NCBI RefSeq assembly: GCF_017357105.1
Contig: NZ_CP071596.1
Span: 124,001 to 188,000 of the forward strand
Length of the DNA stretch: 64,000 bases
DNA from: Natronosalvus caseinilyticus
Lineage (GTDB): Archaea > Halobacteriota > Halobacteria > Halobacteriales > Natrialbaceae
Reading direction: 5' to 3'
The position numbers and the translations under genes were made by a program. This document shows positions 1-9,787 of this stretch, piece after piece (position 1 is the first letter of the stretch; each line of letters begins with the position of its first letter). The notes under the pieces were generated by a model. The model ran no database searches. It was not told the origin of the DNA and saw only the letters and a list, made by a program, of their open reading frames with translations.

Positions 1-391
1 TGTACGTTCGTTACTGAGACGAGTCTGATAGGCGTTTTCCTCCGCACAGTCCGTGGTAACACTCGACAGTGTGCGCTCGACCGTCGTCGACCCGCCACTC
101 AGAGCGAGACCAGCCACCACGCCAGCCAGGTCCCGCCTATCTACGGCGCGATTGGAACACAGGTCCCATGAGCGTGTCGAAGGCGGCGACGGCTCGCGCA
201 TCGGGCCCTTCTCGAGCGTCGGACCCGTCTCGCCTCTCGGGATGAGGTCCGCTACGATTCGTCTCTCGGAGCGGGGTTCGTCGCGATTCGTCCTGGAGAC
301 GGGGTTCGCCGTGACTTGCCTCTCGAGAGAAGGTTCACTGTAATTCGACTCGAGTGACAACGTTGAAGGATAGACTCACTCTAAACCGGGT
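1..391. other. No supported gene
   Basis: The left edge up to the CDF transporter holds no reading frame I can support. The one open frame (53-343) has Arg/Ser/Thr-rich composition typical of off-frame GC-rich haloarchaeal DNA. The last 40 bases before position 392 presumably hold the promoter of the transporter gene. Confidence 0.5.
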
Positions 392-1297
392 ATGAGCGAG
401 GGCGCACACCGACACCGACGCGACTTCCGGCGCGCAGCATGGGTGAACGTCCTCGGCAACGCCGCCAAAATCGCAGTCGAAGGGGCCGCAGGCCTCGCCT
501 TCGGGAGTTTCTCGCTGCTCGCCGACGCCGCTCACTCCCTGGCCGACCTCGTCGCCAGCGTCGTCGTCCTGGTGTGGGGGACGAGCAGTTACGACGAACC
601 CGACGACACCCACCCCCACGGCCACGACCGGATCGAACCCCTGACGGCGCTGTTCGTCGGCGCGGTCATCGCCCTGCTCGGCCTCTCCTTGCTCAACCAG
701 TCGGTTCGGGGCCTCCTCTATAGCACCGACGTCAGCTTCAGTCCACTCCTGCTCGGCGCACTGGCGTTCGCGATCGCGGACATGTACCTCGTCTACCGGT
801 ACACGCAGGCGATCAACCACGAAATCGGGTCGACCGCACTCGACGCCCTCGCGGTCGACTGCCTGAACGACATTTACACGTCGCTCGCGGCGATGATCGG
901 CGTCCTCGGCGTCGTCTTCGGCGTTCCCGAGCTCGACGCCGTCGCGGGCGGCCTCGTGAGCCTGATCGTCGTCTCCCAGGGCGTGTCCATCGCCCGCGAG
1001 AACGTCGACTACCTCGTCGGCGCCGCCCCCTCGAGCGAGAAGCGCGAGGCCATCTCCCGGACGCTCCGGGACCATCCGGGCGTCCAGGGGATCCACGATC
1101 TCACCGTCTACTACGACGGCACGGTCCTCGAGGTGGAGGTCCACGTCGAGGTCGACGGCGAGATGCCCCTGCGCGATGCCCACGACCTCGAGACGGCGCT
1201 CGTGACGGCCCTGCGCGAACAGGACGACGTCGGGGACGCCCACGTCCACCTCGATCCATCGGGGATCGGCGAGTGGAAGGATCACGTCGAGTCCTGA
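392..1297 (+). CDS. Cation diffusion facilitator (CDF) family transporter
   Basis: The 301-residue product is a typical CDF metal/proton antiporter acting in the cytoplasmic membrane. Members export Zn2+, Mn2+, Fe2+ or Co2+; the substrate cannot be read here. There are about six hydrophobic segments between residues 15 and 190. The CDF signature ADAAHSLADL near residue 48 supplies the metal-site Asp and His, and a second site (AVDCLNDIYTS) lies near residue 155. A His-rich stretch (HPHGHD) follows helix 2. The last 90 residues form the usual cytoplasmic alpha/beta dimerisation domain with HVEV and HVHLD metal-binding-like motifs. The ATG at 392 is the first in frame and gives the normal family length. 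The gene stands alone. Confidence 0.93.
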   Translation: MSEGAHRHRRDFRRAAWVNVLGNAAKIAVEGAAGLAFGSFSLLADAAHSLADLVASVVVLVWGTSSYDEPDDTHPHGHDRIEPLTALFVGAVIALLGLSLLNQSVRGLLYSTDVSFSPLLLGALAFAIADMYLVYRYTQAINHEIGSTALDALAVDCLNDIYTSLAAMIGVLGVVFGVPELDAVAGGLVSLIVVSQGVSIARENVDYLVGAAPSSEKREAISRTLRDHPGVQGIHDLTVYYDGTVLEVEVHVEVDGEMPLRDAHDLETALVTALREQDDVGDAHVHLDPSGIGEWKDHVES

Positions 1298-1477
1298 TCG
1301 GTCGCAATGTTGGATCGTCCCCCTTGGGTCCTGTAATCGCGAGTTTCGTCCATCTCCTCTCGAGAGCGGCGAGAGCGGGCAGCGCTCGAACGTGACCACA
1401 CACTATAGAACGTATAGTAAACCCTTCGCCGTCCGCGTGTCGATAGGTTTCTTAGGGATCGTTCGTGACCTACGAGT

Positions 1478-2746
1478 ATGTACCAGCGGGACTTCATGGA
1501 GGGAACGCGCGGGACCCAGGCCGTCGACTGGGAGGAGCGCATCGACGTCAAACGGATGCGCCGCGAGCGAACGGAGCGCGCCCTCGAGCGCCTCCAGGAG
1601 ACCGAACTCGGCGCCATGCTCCTCGTCTCGGACCCGAACATCCGCTACGTCACCGGCCTGGCGATGACCGGCGGCAGCGGGGCCGACCACTACACCGTCC
1701 TCACGGAGGAAGGCGACGTGATCCACTGGGACACCGCCGATCACGCGAGCAACCAGCGCTTCAACTGCCCGTGGCTGCAGGACATTCGCTACGCCTGCCC
1801 TGGACTCGGCAACGTCCCCCGCGCCTCCGGGCGGGACTCCGCGCGTGACTTCCTCAAAGCGAAGATGGCCGACACCGTGGCGACCGCTCTCGAGGAGTAC
1901 GGCGTGGACGGCGAGGCGCTGGGCATCGACGTCGGGAACGCCGGCCTGGTGAGCGCCTTCGAGGACCGCGGGATCGAGGTCGACACCGAGACCGTCCCGA
2001 ATGTAATGGAGGACGCCCGCAAAGTCAAGACTCGCGACGAGATCGAGTGTCTCCGCCAGGTCGCCGCCATCTGCGAGGCCGGCTTCCAGCGGATCACTGA
2101 AACTGCCCGCCCCGGAGCGAAAGAGACGGACCTCTGGGGGGCCGCTGCGGAGGAACTCTGGAAGCAGGGGGCGTTCGTCGGCGGTGGCTACGTCACCTCC
2201 GGGCCGAACACCTGGCCGAAACACCAGGCGAACACCACCGACCGGATGATCCGGCCTGGGGACCTCGTCTACGCCGACTTCTACAACATCGGCTACCTGG
2301 GCTACCGGTCGTGTTATTACCGCACCTTCAGCATGGGTGAGCCAACCCAGGCCCAGCAGGACGCCTACGAGACCGCCCGCGACAACCTCTACGACGTCCT
2401 CGAGCGCATCGAACCCGGTGCCACGACCGACGAAATCTGCCAGGGCTTCCCGGACATGGAAGGCGAGCACGCCGACTTCTACGACGCCGACGAACACTGG
2501 CAGCTGACGACCAACCACTGGGGCCACGGCCTCGGACTGCAACTGTACGAGGTGCCCTTGATCTGGCGCGGCCTCTCCCCCGACCACCCGATCGAGATTG
2601 AGGAGGGGATGACGATGGCCGTCGAGACTCAGGAGCCCGCGGAGAACCAGGGCGTACGCGTCGAGGAGATGGTCGTCGTCCGCGAGAACGGCGTCGAGAT
2701 CCTGAGCCAGTGGCCCGTCGAGGAGATTACCCGAATCGACTACTGA
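1478..2746 (+). CDS. M24 family (creatinase/Xaa-Pro peptidase/DddP-like) protein with altered metal ligands
   Basis: The 422-residue protein has the two-part creatinase/prolidase architecture: an N-terminal creatinase-like domain (about residues 25-185, including DPNIRYVTGL) and a pita-bread M24 domain (about 190-415). His350 (WGHGLGLQLYE), Glu383 (MAVETQEP) and Glu396 (VEEMVVV) match the metal ligands of the family. The two aspartates normally found before them are not at standard spacing: the region reads YADFYNIGYLGYRSCYYRTF (D267...C279), with Cys where the second Asp is expected. The ending (LSPDHPIEIEEGM, then ILSQWPVEEI) resembles DddP-type M24 proteins (DMSP lyases) more than PepP, so hydrolase, lyase or a degenerate enzyme are all possible. 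The start may be 1478 or the ATG at 1496. Confidence 0.8.
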   Translation: MYQRDFMEGTRGTQAVDWEERIDVKRMRRERTERALERLQETELGAMLLVSDPNIRYVTGLAMTGGSGADHYTVLTEEGDVIHWDTADHASNQRFNCPWLQDIRYACPGLGNVPRASGRDSARDFLKAKMADTVATALEEYGVDGEALGIDVGNAGLVSAFEDRGIEVDTETVPNVMEDARKVKTRDEIECLRQVAAICEAGFQRITETARPGAKETDLWGAAAEELWKQGAFVGGGYVTSGPNTWPKHQANTTDRMIRPGDLVYADFYNIGYLGYRSCYYRTFSMGEPTQAQQDAYETARDNLYDVLERIEPGATTDEICQGFPDMEGEHADFYDADEHWQLTTNHWGHGLGLQLYEVPLIWRGLSPDHPIEIEEGMTMAVETQEPAENQGVRVEEMVVVRENGVEILSQWPVEEITRIDY

Positions 2747-2886
2747 GCGCTCGGTTCGAGGGCGGGTCTCGAGGCTCAAGGCTCGACTCTTCGATCTCGA
2801 GGCCCGAGAGTCGGCGGTCGTGCAGGCAGTGCGAGCGAGAATCGGTCACTCCGACGATTTTTGTCGATCCCGACCGTACCGCGAGT

Positions 2887-3393
2887 ATGGACTTCGACGT
2901 CATCCAGGGCGACATCGCGAACCAGTCCGCAGACGCCCTCGTCAACGCCGCCGGAACCAGCCTCCGGATGGGATCGGGCGTCGCCGGCGCGCTTCGGCGC
3001 GGGGCCGGCCCGGAGATCAACGAGGAGGCGATGGCGAATGGACCGGTCGACCTCGGCGAAGTCGCCGTCACGGACGCCTACGACCTCGAGGCCGAGTACG
3101 TCGTCCACGCGGCGGCGATGCCTCACTACGGCGACGGGAAGGCCACTGCAGAGAGCATTCGCGACGCCACCCGAAACGCCCTCGAACGCGCCGACGACCT
3201 GGGCTGTCGGTCGCTCGTGATCCCCGCCCTCGGCTGTGGCGTCGCCGGCTTCGACCTCGCCGAAGGCGCCGAGATCATCGCCCGAGAGATTCAGGCCTAC
3301 GAACCGAGCACGCTCGAGGACGTGCGATTCATTGCCTACGACGAGGATGAGTTCGAGACGGTTCGACGAGCCGTACGTCGACTCCGGGGCTGA
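2887..3393 (+). CDS. Macro domain (ADP-ribose binding/hydrolase) protein
   Basis: The 168-residue protein is essentially one macro domain of the AF1521/YmdB type, which binds ADP-ribose and often hydrolyses O-acetyl-ADP-ribose or removes mono-ADP-ribose from proteins. Visible motifs are GDIANQSADALVNAA (adenine site and the conserved Asn), the Gly-rich GSGVAGALRR loop, VVHAAAMPHY, and the phosphate loop PALGCGVAGF near residue 115. The open frame extends upstream to 2710, but the ATG at 2887 starts exactly at the domain and gives family length, with an AT-rich stretch about 25 bases before it. It lies just downstream of the M24 gene on the same strand. Confidence 0.92.
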   Translation: MDFDVIQGDIANQSADALVNAAGTSLRMGSGVAGALRRGAGPEINEEAMANGPVDLGEVAVTDAYDLEAEYVVHAAAMPHYGDGKATAESIRDATRNALERADDLGCRSLVIPALGCGVAGFDLAEGAEIIAREIQAYEPSTLEDVRFIAYDEDEFETVRRAVRRLRG

Positions 3394-3468
3394 CTGGAGC
3401 CTGTGCCCCCAGACTGAACCGGAGCCAACGACTCCGTGACCGAGCCGAAGCAACGACGACGGTCCCAA

Positions 3469-3921
3469 CTAGTCGTGAATCGCTCGTTCGTCGAGCCATC
3501 GGTACGTCTCTTCCTCCAGTGAAAGATGACCCGCGACGAACGCGCCGCCCCGCGGATTTGGCTCGAGGCGGTCCCGGTCGACTCGTTGGGTGATACCGAC
3601 GTCGTCGACCAGCCACCCGTAGTAGGCGCCGGCGTCGTCGGTGACGCCGAACACGAGGAGCATGGGATCGCTCGAGCGATCGATCGACGCCGTCGGCGCA
3701 GCGAACACGCGAGCGAGATCGACGACCCGGATCCGCTCGCCGCCAACGGCGATTTCGCCCGCGTTCCAGGGATCCTCGGCGTCGTCGACGACGCCAATGT
3801 CACCGACACCCAGCACCGACGAAACTCGCTCGGATTCGACGCAGTAGCCGTCCGTCTGCAGTTCGAACGGCAGTATCGAAACGCGGTCGGTTGGCTCGCT
3901 CGAGCCACCAGTCTCCATCAT
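3469..3921 (-). CDS. CheW-like domain protein
   Basis: The 150-residue protein matches a CheW-fold domain. It contains the pattern of successive beta strands VSSVLGVGDIGVV, GEIAVGGERIRVVDLARVF and MLLVFGVTDDAGAYYGWLVDDVG. CheW proteins bridge chemoreceptors and the CheA kinase. In haloarchaea, diverged CheW-like proteins also occur outside the chemotaxis cluster. No CheA, CheY or receptor gene is in this window. The next gene on the same strand (3996-4580) is a HalX response regulator, 74 bases upstream, which suggests a shared signalling role, though the link is inference. The start is at one of two adjacent ATG codons (3921 or 3918). Confidence 0.8.
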   Translation of the reverse strand: MMETGGSSEPTDRVSILPFELQTDGYCVESERVSSVLGVGDIGVVDDAEDPWNAGEIAVGGERIRVVDLARVFAAPTASIDRSSDPMLLVFGVTDDAGAYYGWLVDDVGITQRVDRDRLEPNPRGGAFVAGHLSLEEETYRWLDERAIHD

Positions 3922-3995
3922 TCAGTTCAGACGGAGACGACGCTGGAAAATAACTGTTCCGACAACCAATCACGTCGCAGTCGCCCGGTTTTCTA

Positions 3996-4580
3996 CTACT
4001 CGGTTGCAATCGGCTGTCTGGAGATATCTTCACAGAGGCGGCGGTAGACGTCCCGCTCGAGCAGTTCCATCATGGTATCGTCGACGGTCGCCCGTAACAC
4101 CGCCAGGCGGTCCTCGAGAACGGCGTACTCCTGGCTGGCCCGTCGTTCGGCGGCGGTTTTCTGCCCGTCCAGGAGCGCCTTCTTCGACGCGAGTGCGAAG
4201 AATTGCTGGAGCTGGTCGTCGTAGCTCGAGCGCAACAGCAACTGGTCGATCAGCGAAGTGAGTTCGGCCTTCGAAACCGGCTTGACGAGGTAGTCGTCGA
4301 ATCCCAGTCCGATGATGTCGAAGTCCGGTTCGACCGCCGTCACCATGGCTACGCGACAGTCGAGGTCGCGTTGCCGGATGGTCTCGAGGACAGTGTCGCC
4401 CGGGAGACCCGGCATTCGGCGGTCGAGGAGAACGATGTCGACCGTCTCGTCGATGGCGTCGAGGGCGTCCGTGCCGTCGTAGGCAGTCTCGACGGTCACT
4501 TCGTCCTCGAGCCAGGCGCTGTAGAGCGTCGCCAGGTCAGGTTCGTCTTCGACGATCAGGACGTGGGGTTCAGATGGCAT
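3996..4580 (-). CDS. HalX-domain response regulator
   Basis: The 194-residue protein has a CheY-type receiver domain (residues 5-120) followed by a HalX domain. The acidic pocket is EDEP (11-14), the phosphoacceptor is Asp53 in VLLDRRMPG, the switch Thr is in MVTAVEP, and the conserved Lys is Lys100 in DDYLVKP. HalX is a haloarchaeal C-terminal helical domain of about 70 residues. The region here (about 125-190) contains its typical SKKALLDGQK pattern and a predicted coiled coil. HalX proteins lack a recognisable DNA-binding HTH, and their output is poorly known. It lies upstream of the CheW-like gene on the same strand. No cognate histidine kinase is adjacent. Confidence 0.93.
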   Translation of the reverse strand: MPSEPHVLIVEDEPDLATLYSAWLEDEVTVETAYDGTDALDAIDETVDIVLLDRRMPGLPGDTVLETIRQRDLDCRVAMVTAVEPDFDIIGLGFDDYLVKPVSKAELTSLIDQLLLRSSYDDQLQQFFALASKKALLDGQKTAAERRASQEYAVLEDRLAVLRATVDDTMMELLERDVYRRLCEDISRQPIATE

Positions 4581-4714
4581 CGGGATAGTCTCCAGTATCG
4601 GCTGACGATTGACAGACTTCTCACGGAGCCATATGAATATATCGGGCGGTTGGACCTGGAAAACACTGCTGAACCGAATGAACGGTCCGAACGAACCCGA
4701 GAACGATCGGGTCG

Positions 4715-6949
4715 CTACTCGAGTTCCGCCTCGAGCACGGTACGGAGAGCGGCGATGTCTGCCGCCGTTCGCTCGAGGACGGTCGTCTCGTCTCCGCCCT
4801 CCGTCGCGACCGTCATCGACAGCGTCCCGTCGGCGGTTGGCGAACCCAGCTCGACGACGGGCGCGACGCCATCGAACGCCTCGACCACGGCGTCGGGGTC
4901 GGTCGTCTGGACCACCGCCCGTCCGGGGAGTTCGTGAAACAGTCCCGCCTCCAAGTCGTCGGTCGGCAGCGCCACCTCGAGGCCGACGTCGGCGGTCACC
5001 ATCTCCGCGAGCGTCACCGCGAGGCCGCCGTGGCTCACGTCGTGGGTGGCGAGCATCGAGTCGGCGTTCGCGACGGTGGCGAGCGTCTCGAGCCGTTCGG
5101 TGGGCGTCTCGGGGAGGACGGGGAACCGATCGGTGCCCCCGAACTGGGCCAGGAGTTCGGAGCCGCCGAGGGCGAAGGAATCGCGCTCGAGGGCGTCGTC
5201 GCCGACCAGGAGGAGCGACGACTCCTCGGCGCGCGCCTCGAGGCCCGGCGCGTCGTAGCCCGGCTTCGTGCCGACCATCGCGAGCGTCGGCGTCGGCGGG
5301 ATGGGGCCGCTCACCGAGTCGTTGTAGAGGGAGACGTTACCGCCGACGACCGGCACCGAGAGGTCGGCGCACATCTCCGCCAGGCCGTCGACGATGGCCT
5401 TGAAGCCGCCGTAGACGTCCGGCTTCTCGGGGTTGCCGCCGTTGAGACAGTCCACGGCTGCGAGGGGGGTCGCCCCCTTGACGGCGAGGTTGGTCGCGTT
5501 CTCGAGGGCGACCGCGCGTGCGCCGTCTCTCGGGTTCGCACTCGTCCAGTTCGGAGCGGCGCCGGCGGAGATGGCCAGTCCAGATTCGATATCTCTGATC
5601 GCGACGATCGCCGCGTCGTCACCCGGCGGAACGCTCGTCCGGACCCCCACCTCGTGGTCGTACTGGCGGTAGACCCACCGCTTGGAGGCGGTGTTTGGCG
5701 AGCCGACGACGGCGTCGAAGGCGTCCTCGAGGTCGGTATCTGGGAGGTCGGTCTCGGGTTCGGTCGGCTCCTCCCACGGCAGGTCGTTCATCGGCGCGCC
5801 GTCTCCGAGGAACTCGGCGTCGACGTCGACGACGGTCTCTCGCTCTCGCGGTTCGCCTCGCTCACCGCTCGAGTCATCCGAGGCGCGTGGCGCCTCGCTC
5901 CCCTCGTAGGTACAGACGTAGTTGCCGTCCGTGACCTCGCCGATGACCGAACAGCCCAGGTCGAAGCGTTCGGCAATCTCGCGAACGCGTTCGACGTTCT
6001 CGGGAGCGACCTCATAGCACATCCGCTCCTGAGATTCGGCGAGCAAGATTTCGAGGGGCGACATGTTCGGCTCTCGCTGGTGAACCCGCTCGAGGGCGAT
6101 TTCGGCGCCGAGGCCGCCCTTGGCGACGAGTTCGCTCGAGGCACCGCCCAGTCCCGCGGCGCCGAGGTCGCGGGCCGATTCGATCAGCCCCTCGTCGATC
6201 ATGACCTCGTTGGCCTCGATCAGCAGTTTCTCGGCGTAGGGGTCGCCCACCTGGACTGCAGGGCGGTCCTCGGTTTCGGCGTCCTCGGCCAGGTCCTCGC
6301 TCGCGAAACTCGCGCCGCCGAGGCCGTCGCGGCCGGTGGCGTTGCCCACCAGCACGAGTTTGTTGCCAGGTTCCTGGGCGACAGCCGTCACGAGGCGGTC
6401 CTCGGTGAGGAGGCCGACGCAGGCGACGTTCACCAGCGGATTCCCCTCGTAGTCGGGGTGGAAGTCGACGCTGCCGCCGACGGTGGGGACGCCGATGCAG
6501 TTCCCGTAGTGGCTGATTCCCTCGACGACGCCCTCGAGGAGGTACCGGGAGTGCTCGTTCTCGAAGGGGCCGAAGTAGAGGCTGTCGGTGAGCGCGATCG
6601 GGTAGGCGCCCATCGAGAGGGTGTCTCGGACGATGCCACCGACACCCGTGGCGGCGCCGTCGAAGGGGTCGACGTAGGAAGGGTGGTTGTGGCTCTCGAT
6701 GCCGAGGGTGATGTAGACGTCCTGGTCCTCAGTAGTCTCACCAGCGGGCAGCGCGACGACTGCCGCGTCGTCGCCCGGCCCCACGACGACCTGTTCGCCC
6801 TCGCTCTCGAACGCCGACAGCAGCGGTCTCGAGGATCGGTAGGCGCAGTGTTCGCTCCAGAGGTTCTCGAACAGCGCCGCCTCCGCTGGTGTGGGCTCTC
6901 GGCCCAGTTCGGCGACGATCAGTTCGTGGTCCGAATCGGCTTCGCTCAT
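4715..6949 (-). CDS. purL: Phosphoribosylformylglycinamidine synthase subunit PurL
   Basis: This is the 744-residue small-type PurL, which uses ATP to convert FGAR to FGAM in purine synthesis, with PurQ supplying ammonia and PurS as bridge. Diagnostic stretches are [13 protein letters not shown] near residue 30, [23 protein letters not shown] (catalytic His region), SESQERM-type [21 protein letters not shown], and a C-terminal half repeating the AIRS/PurM-like fold ([34 protein letters not shown]). An acidic, low-complexity insert (about 350-400) separates the two halves, as is usual in halophiles. purS and purQ are not in the window. The ATG at 6949 fits family length. Confidence 0.97.
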   Translation of the reverse strand: MSEADSDHELIVAELGREPTPAEAALFENLWSEHCAYRSSRPLLSAFESEGEQVVVGPGDDAAVVALPAGETTEDQDVYITLGIESHNHPSYVDPFDGAATGVGGIVRDTLSMGAYPIALTDSLYFGPFENEHSRYLLEGVVEGISHYGNCIGVPTVGGSVDFHPDYEGNPLVNVACVGLLTEDRLVTAVAQEPGNKLVLVGNATGRDGLGGASFASEDLAEDAETEDRPAVQVGDPYAEKLLIEANEVMIDEGLIESARDLGAAGLGGASSELVAKGGLGAEIALERVHQREPNMSPLEILLAESQERMCYEVAPENVERVREIAERFDLGCSVIGEVTDGNYVCTYEGSEAPRASDDSSGERGEPRERETVVDVDAEFLGDGAPMNDLPWEEPTEPETDLPDTDLEDAFDAVVGSPNTASKRWVYRQYDHEVGVRTSVPPGDDAAIVAIRDIESGLAISAGAAPNWTSANPRDGARAVALENATNLAVKGATPLAAVDCLNGGNPEKPDVYGGFKAIVDGLAEMCADLSVPVVGGNVSLYNDSVSGPIPPTPTLAMVGTKPGYDAPGLEARAEESSLLLVGDDALERDSFALGGSELLAQFGGTDRFPVLPETPTERLETLATVANADSMLATHDVSHGGLAVTLAEMVTADVGLEVALPTDDLEAGLFHELPGRAVVQTTDPDAVVEAFDGVAPVVELGSPTADGTLSMTVATEGGDETTVLERTAADIAALRTVLEAELE

Positions 6950-7089
6950 TCACCTAGGTGGTGAAAGTCGGACAGTAAAGGGGTTTCCATATCCACGTTC
7001 GTGCATCGTCTCGAGTCGTTCGATTTTTTATTCGCGTGGGACTGGTTAGAACCAGTATACTTTTGTCGGGCCGTCCTGGTGTCTCTCGT

Positions 7090-7302
7090 ATGAGCACCTC
7101 CGAGACGCAGCAGGCGAACCCATTCGAGAATCCAATGGTCCGCTACGCGCTCGGTCTCTCCGGGGCGGCGATCATCGCCTTCGTCGCCATCGTCTACCTC
7201 GAGGGCCTCGCTCGCTACCTCGCGCTGGGACTCGCCATCCTCGACGCCGTCCTGATGCCGAAGTTCCTCGAGTACGCGCTCGAAGCGGAGGAGACTGCCT
7301 GA
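7090..7302 (+). CDS. Small two-helix membrane protein, haloarchaeal conserved type
   Basis: The 70-residue protein begins with a polar N-terminus followed by two closely spaced hydrophobic segments (about residues 20-38 and 42-62) and ends in an acidic tail. I do not recognise a functional domain. The ATG at 7090 is chosen over the longer frame because it removes a non-haloarchaeal-looking leader and because a TATA-like A/T stretch lies about 25-30 bases upstream. It precedes the HD-domain gene by 48 bases on the same strand and may be cotranscribed with it. Confidence 0.7.
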   Translation: MSTSETQQANPFENPMVRYALGLSGAAIIAFVAIVYLEGLARYLALGLAILDAVLMPKFLEYALEAEETA

Positions 7303-7350
7303 GCGACGGGTGTCCGACGGTTTTTGTACGAGACCGCCGAATGCGATGAC

Positions 7351-8577
7351 ATGAAAACCATCAAGGACAGCGTCCACGACCACATCGTGGTCGACGGCGT
7401 GGCACGAGACCTCCTCGACACGCCCGCCGTCCAGCGCCTCCGGAACATCGCCCAGCTGGGCACCGTCTCGCTCGTTTACCCCTCCGCGAACCACACCCGC
7501 TTCGAGCACAGCCTCGGCGTCTATCACCTCGCCTGCGAGGCCCTCGAGCACCTCGGTATCGGCGGTATCGAGGCCGAGCGAGTCCAGGCCGCCGCCATCC
7601 TCCACGATGTCGGCCACGGCCCGTTCAGCCACAACCTCGAGGAGCTGACCCACCGGAAGACCGGCCGGTACCACGACGACGTCCACGACCTGCTGGCCGC
7701 GGGCGAGATCGGCGACGTCCTCCGCGAGCACGACCTCGATCCCGACGCCGTCGCGGACCTGGTCGCCGGCGACGGCCGCTTCGGGCAGATCGTCTCGGGG
7801 GAACTGGACGTCGACCGCATGGACTACCTCGTGCGCGACGCCCACCACACGGGCGTTCCCTACGGGACGATCGATCACGGCCGGCTGGTCCGTGAACTTC
7901 GCTTCGCCGACGGCGAACTCGTCCTCGCGGAGGGGAACGTCCAGACCGCCGAGAGCCTCCTGGTCGCTCGCGCGCTGATGAATCCGACCGTCTACAGCCA
8001 CAGTGTCGCCCGCATCAGCAAGGCGATGCTCCGCCGCGCGGGCGAACAGTTGCTCGAGGCCGAGGAAACCGACGCCCACACCCTCCAGCGGATGGACGAC
8101 CACGACCTGATCGTCGCGTTGCGCTCGAGCGGCGCGACCGAAGAGTTCTCCCGGCGCCTGGACCACCGCGACCTGTACAAGCGGGCCGTCTGGGCCGAGA
8201 TCGACGACGTGCCGGGCGGGATCATCGAGGCCGACCACGAGTCGATTCGCGAGTTCGAGCGCGAGATCGCCAACATCGCAGGTGTCGATCCCGAGACGGT
8301 CATCGTCGACGTGCCGTCGAGGCCGTCGATGAAGGAGTCCACCACGCGCGTGCTGGTCAACGGCGACGTGCGCCAGCTGGGCCGCCAGTCCCCGCTCGTG
8401 GACGCACTGCGGTCCGCCCAGTACTCCCAGTGGCGACTCGGCGTCTACTCGCCCGACGAGGTGCGCGAGCCCGTCGGCCGGGCGGCCGTCGACGTACTGG
8501 GACTCGATATCGACGGTCCGCTGGTTACCGAAGTCCGTGACGGACTGTACGCGACGCTGGATCAGTTCGTGGACTGA
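7351..8577 (+). CDS. HD-domain phosphohydrolase
   Basis: The 408-residue protein is an HD-superfamily metal-dependent phosphohydrolase of the dGTPase-like/YdhJ type. The motifs are all present near the N-terminus: HTRFEHSLGVYHLA (first His), AILHDVGHGPFSH (HD pair near residue 90) and LDVDRMDYLVRDAHHTG (distal Asp). The first 20 residues (IKDSVHDHIVVDG) are a common lead-in of this family, which includes archaeal and bacterial dNTP triphosphohydrolases and related nucleotide phosphatases. The substrate is not predictable by eye. The ATG at 7351 is favoured because it begins this conserved lead-in. Confidence 0.93.
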   Translation: MKTIKDSVHDHIVVDGVARDLLDTPAVQRLRNIAQLGTVSLVYPSANHTRFEHSLGVYHLACEALEHLGIGGIEAERVQAAAILHDVGHGPFSHNLEELTHRKTGRYHDDVHDLLAAGEIGDVLREHDLDPDAVADLVAGDGRFGQIVSGELDVDRMDYLVRDAHHTGVPYGTIDHGRLVRELRFADGELVLAEGNVQTAESLLVARALMNPTVYSHSVARISKAMLRRAGEQLLEAEETDAHTLQRMDDHDLIVALRSSGATEEFSRRLDHRDLYKRAVWAEIDDVPGGIIEADHESIREFEREIANIAGVDPETVIVDVPSRPSMKESTTRVLVNGDVRQLGRQSPLVDALRSAQYSQWRLGVYSPDEVREPVGRAAVDVLGLDIDGPLVTEVRDGLYATLDQFVD

Positions 8578-8701
8578 GGACGACTCGAGCGCTCGCAAAC
8601 TCGCCTCCGGCCTCGAGTCGAAATCGGAACCGACCCAGACTCGAGTGAGAGACCCTATCGAAACGCGAACCGTTGAAGGCTCCCGGACCGAAACGAGGCG
8701 T

Positions 8702-9724
8702 ATGGAACTCACCGGAACGATCCTTCGGGGAGCGGACCTCGAGCCAGTCGAGGGCCGACTGGTCGTCGGCGACGATGGCCGAATCGAGGCCATCGAGGAG
8801 GTATCGGTCGGGAGCGACGACGTCGTGCTCCCGGCGTTTATCAACGCCCACACGCACGTCGGCGACTCGATCGCGAAGGAAGCCGGCGGCGGGCTCTCTC
8901 TCGAGGAACTCGTCGCGCCACCGGACGGCCTCAAACATCGCCTGCTCCGGGACGCCAGCCGCGAGGAACTCGTCGCGGCCGTCCGAACCTCGCTCGAGTA
9001 CATGGAACGCGGCGGTACGGCGGCCTGCTTCGACTTCCGGGAAGGCGGCGTCGCAGGCGTGGAGATGCTTCGTGAGGCCGCCTCGGGTCAGGCGATCGAC
9101 GCCTACGCGTTCGCCCGCGAATCGCTCGAGGCGATGGAGGCGGGCGACGGCTTTGGGGCCAGCGGGGCCAACGACGACAGCTTCGACCGCGAGCGCGAGG
9201 CGACCCGCGAGGCCGACAAGCCCTTCGCCATCCACGCGGGCGAGGCCGACCCCAGCGACCTCCACCCGGCGATAGACCTCGAGCCGGAGTTCTTGGTCCA
9301 CGTCGTCCATCCCGAGGACGACCACCTCGAGCGAATCGCACGCGAGGAGATTCCCGTCGTGGTCTGTCCGCGCTCGAACCTCGTCACCGGGGTCGGCCTC
9401 CCGCCCGTCGAGGAACTGGTCGAGCGAACGACGCTCGCGCTGGGCACCGACAACGTGATGCTCAACTCGCCGTCGATGTTCCGGGAGATGGAGTTCCTCG
9501 CGAAGTGCTCCGACCTCCCCGCCCGAGAGGTCCTGCGGATGGCAACGGTCAACGGAGCCGCGCTGATGGATCTGGAGTACGGGTCGCTCGAGCCCGGAAA
9601 CGTCGCTCGCGTCCTCGTCGTCGACGGAGACTCATCGAATCTCGACGGCGTCCGCGATCCCGTCCGGGCGGTGGTCCGACGGGCAGGGGTCGACGACGTG
9701 AAACGAGTCGTCTTCGCCGACTGA
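8702..9724 (+). CDS. Amidohydrolase family protein
   Basis: The 340-residue protein is a TIM-barrel amidohydrolase of the cytosine deaminase/chlorohydrolase group. Visible metal-site elements are INAHTHVGD near residue 52, FAIHAGEA near 178, VHVVHPEDD near 200, and the late Asp in LALGTDNVML near 249, followed by the conserved terminal barrel MATVNGAALM. It most likely deaminates or hydrolyses a purine- or triazine-like ring, but the substrate cannot be read. A short N-terminal beta-sandwich (about 1-45) completes the domain layout. The ATG at 8702 is chosen over the longer frame because upstream residues are non-conserved in character. Confidence 0.88.
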   Translation: MELTGTILRGADLEPVEGRLVVGDDGRIEAIEEVSVGSDDVVLPAFINAHTHVGDSIAKEAGGGLSLEELVAPPDGLKHRLLRDASREELVAAVRTSLEYMERGGTAACFDFREGGVAGVEMLREAASGQAIDAYAFARESLEAMEAGDGFGASGANDDSFDREREATREADKPFAIHAGEADPSDLHPAIDLEPEFLVHVVHPEDDHLERIAREEIPVVVCPRSNLVTGVGLPPVEELVERTTLALGTDNVMLNSPSMFREMEFLAKCSDLPAREVLRMATVNGAALMDLEYGSLEPGNVARVLVVDGDSSNLDGVRDPVRAVVRRAGVDDVKRVVFAD

Positions 9725-9787
9725 GGGTTCTGTGAGGATAGCGCGCTGGACCCGCCTCGAGGCTGTCGTCCGTCGGCCGTCGCTCGA

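Noticed and set aside
335-1399. Long minus-strand frame opposite the CDF transporter
   Set aside because: It is an antisense frame created by high-GC codon bias (Asp/Val/Glu/Arg-rich with no motifs), while the plus strand encodes a clear CDF protein.
4934-6964. 676-codon plus-strand frame opposite purL
   Set aside because: It lacks any motif and has the Val/Asp/Gly/Arg composition of an antisense shadow. PurL on the minus strand is unmistakable.
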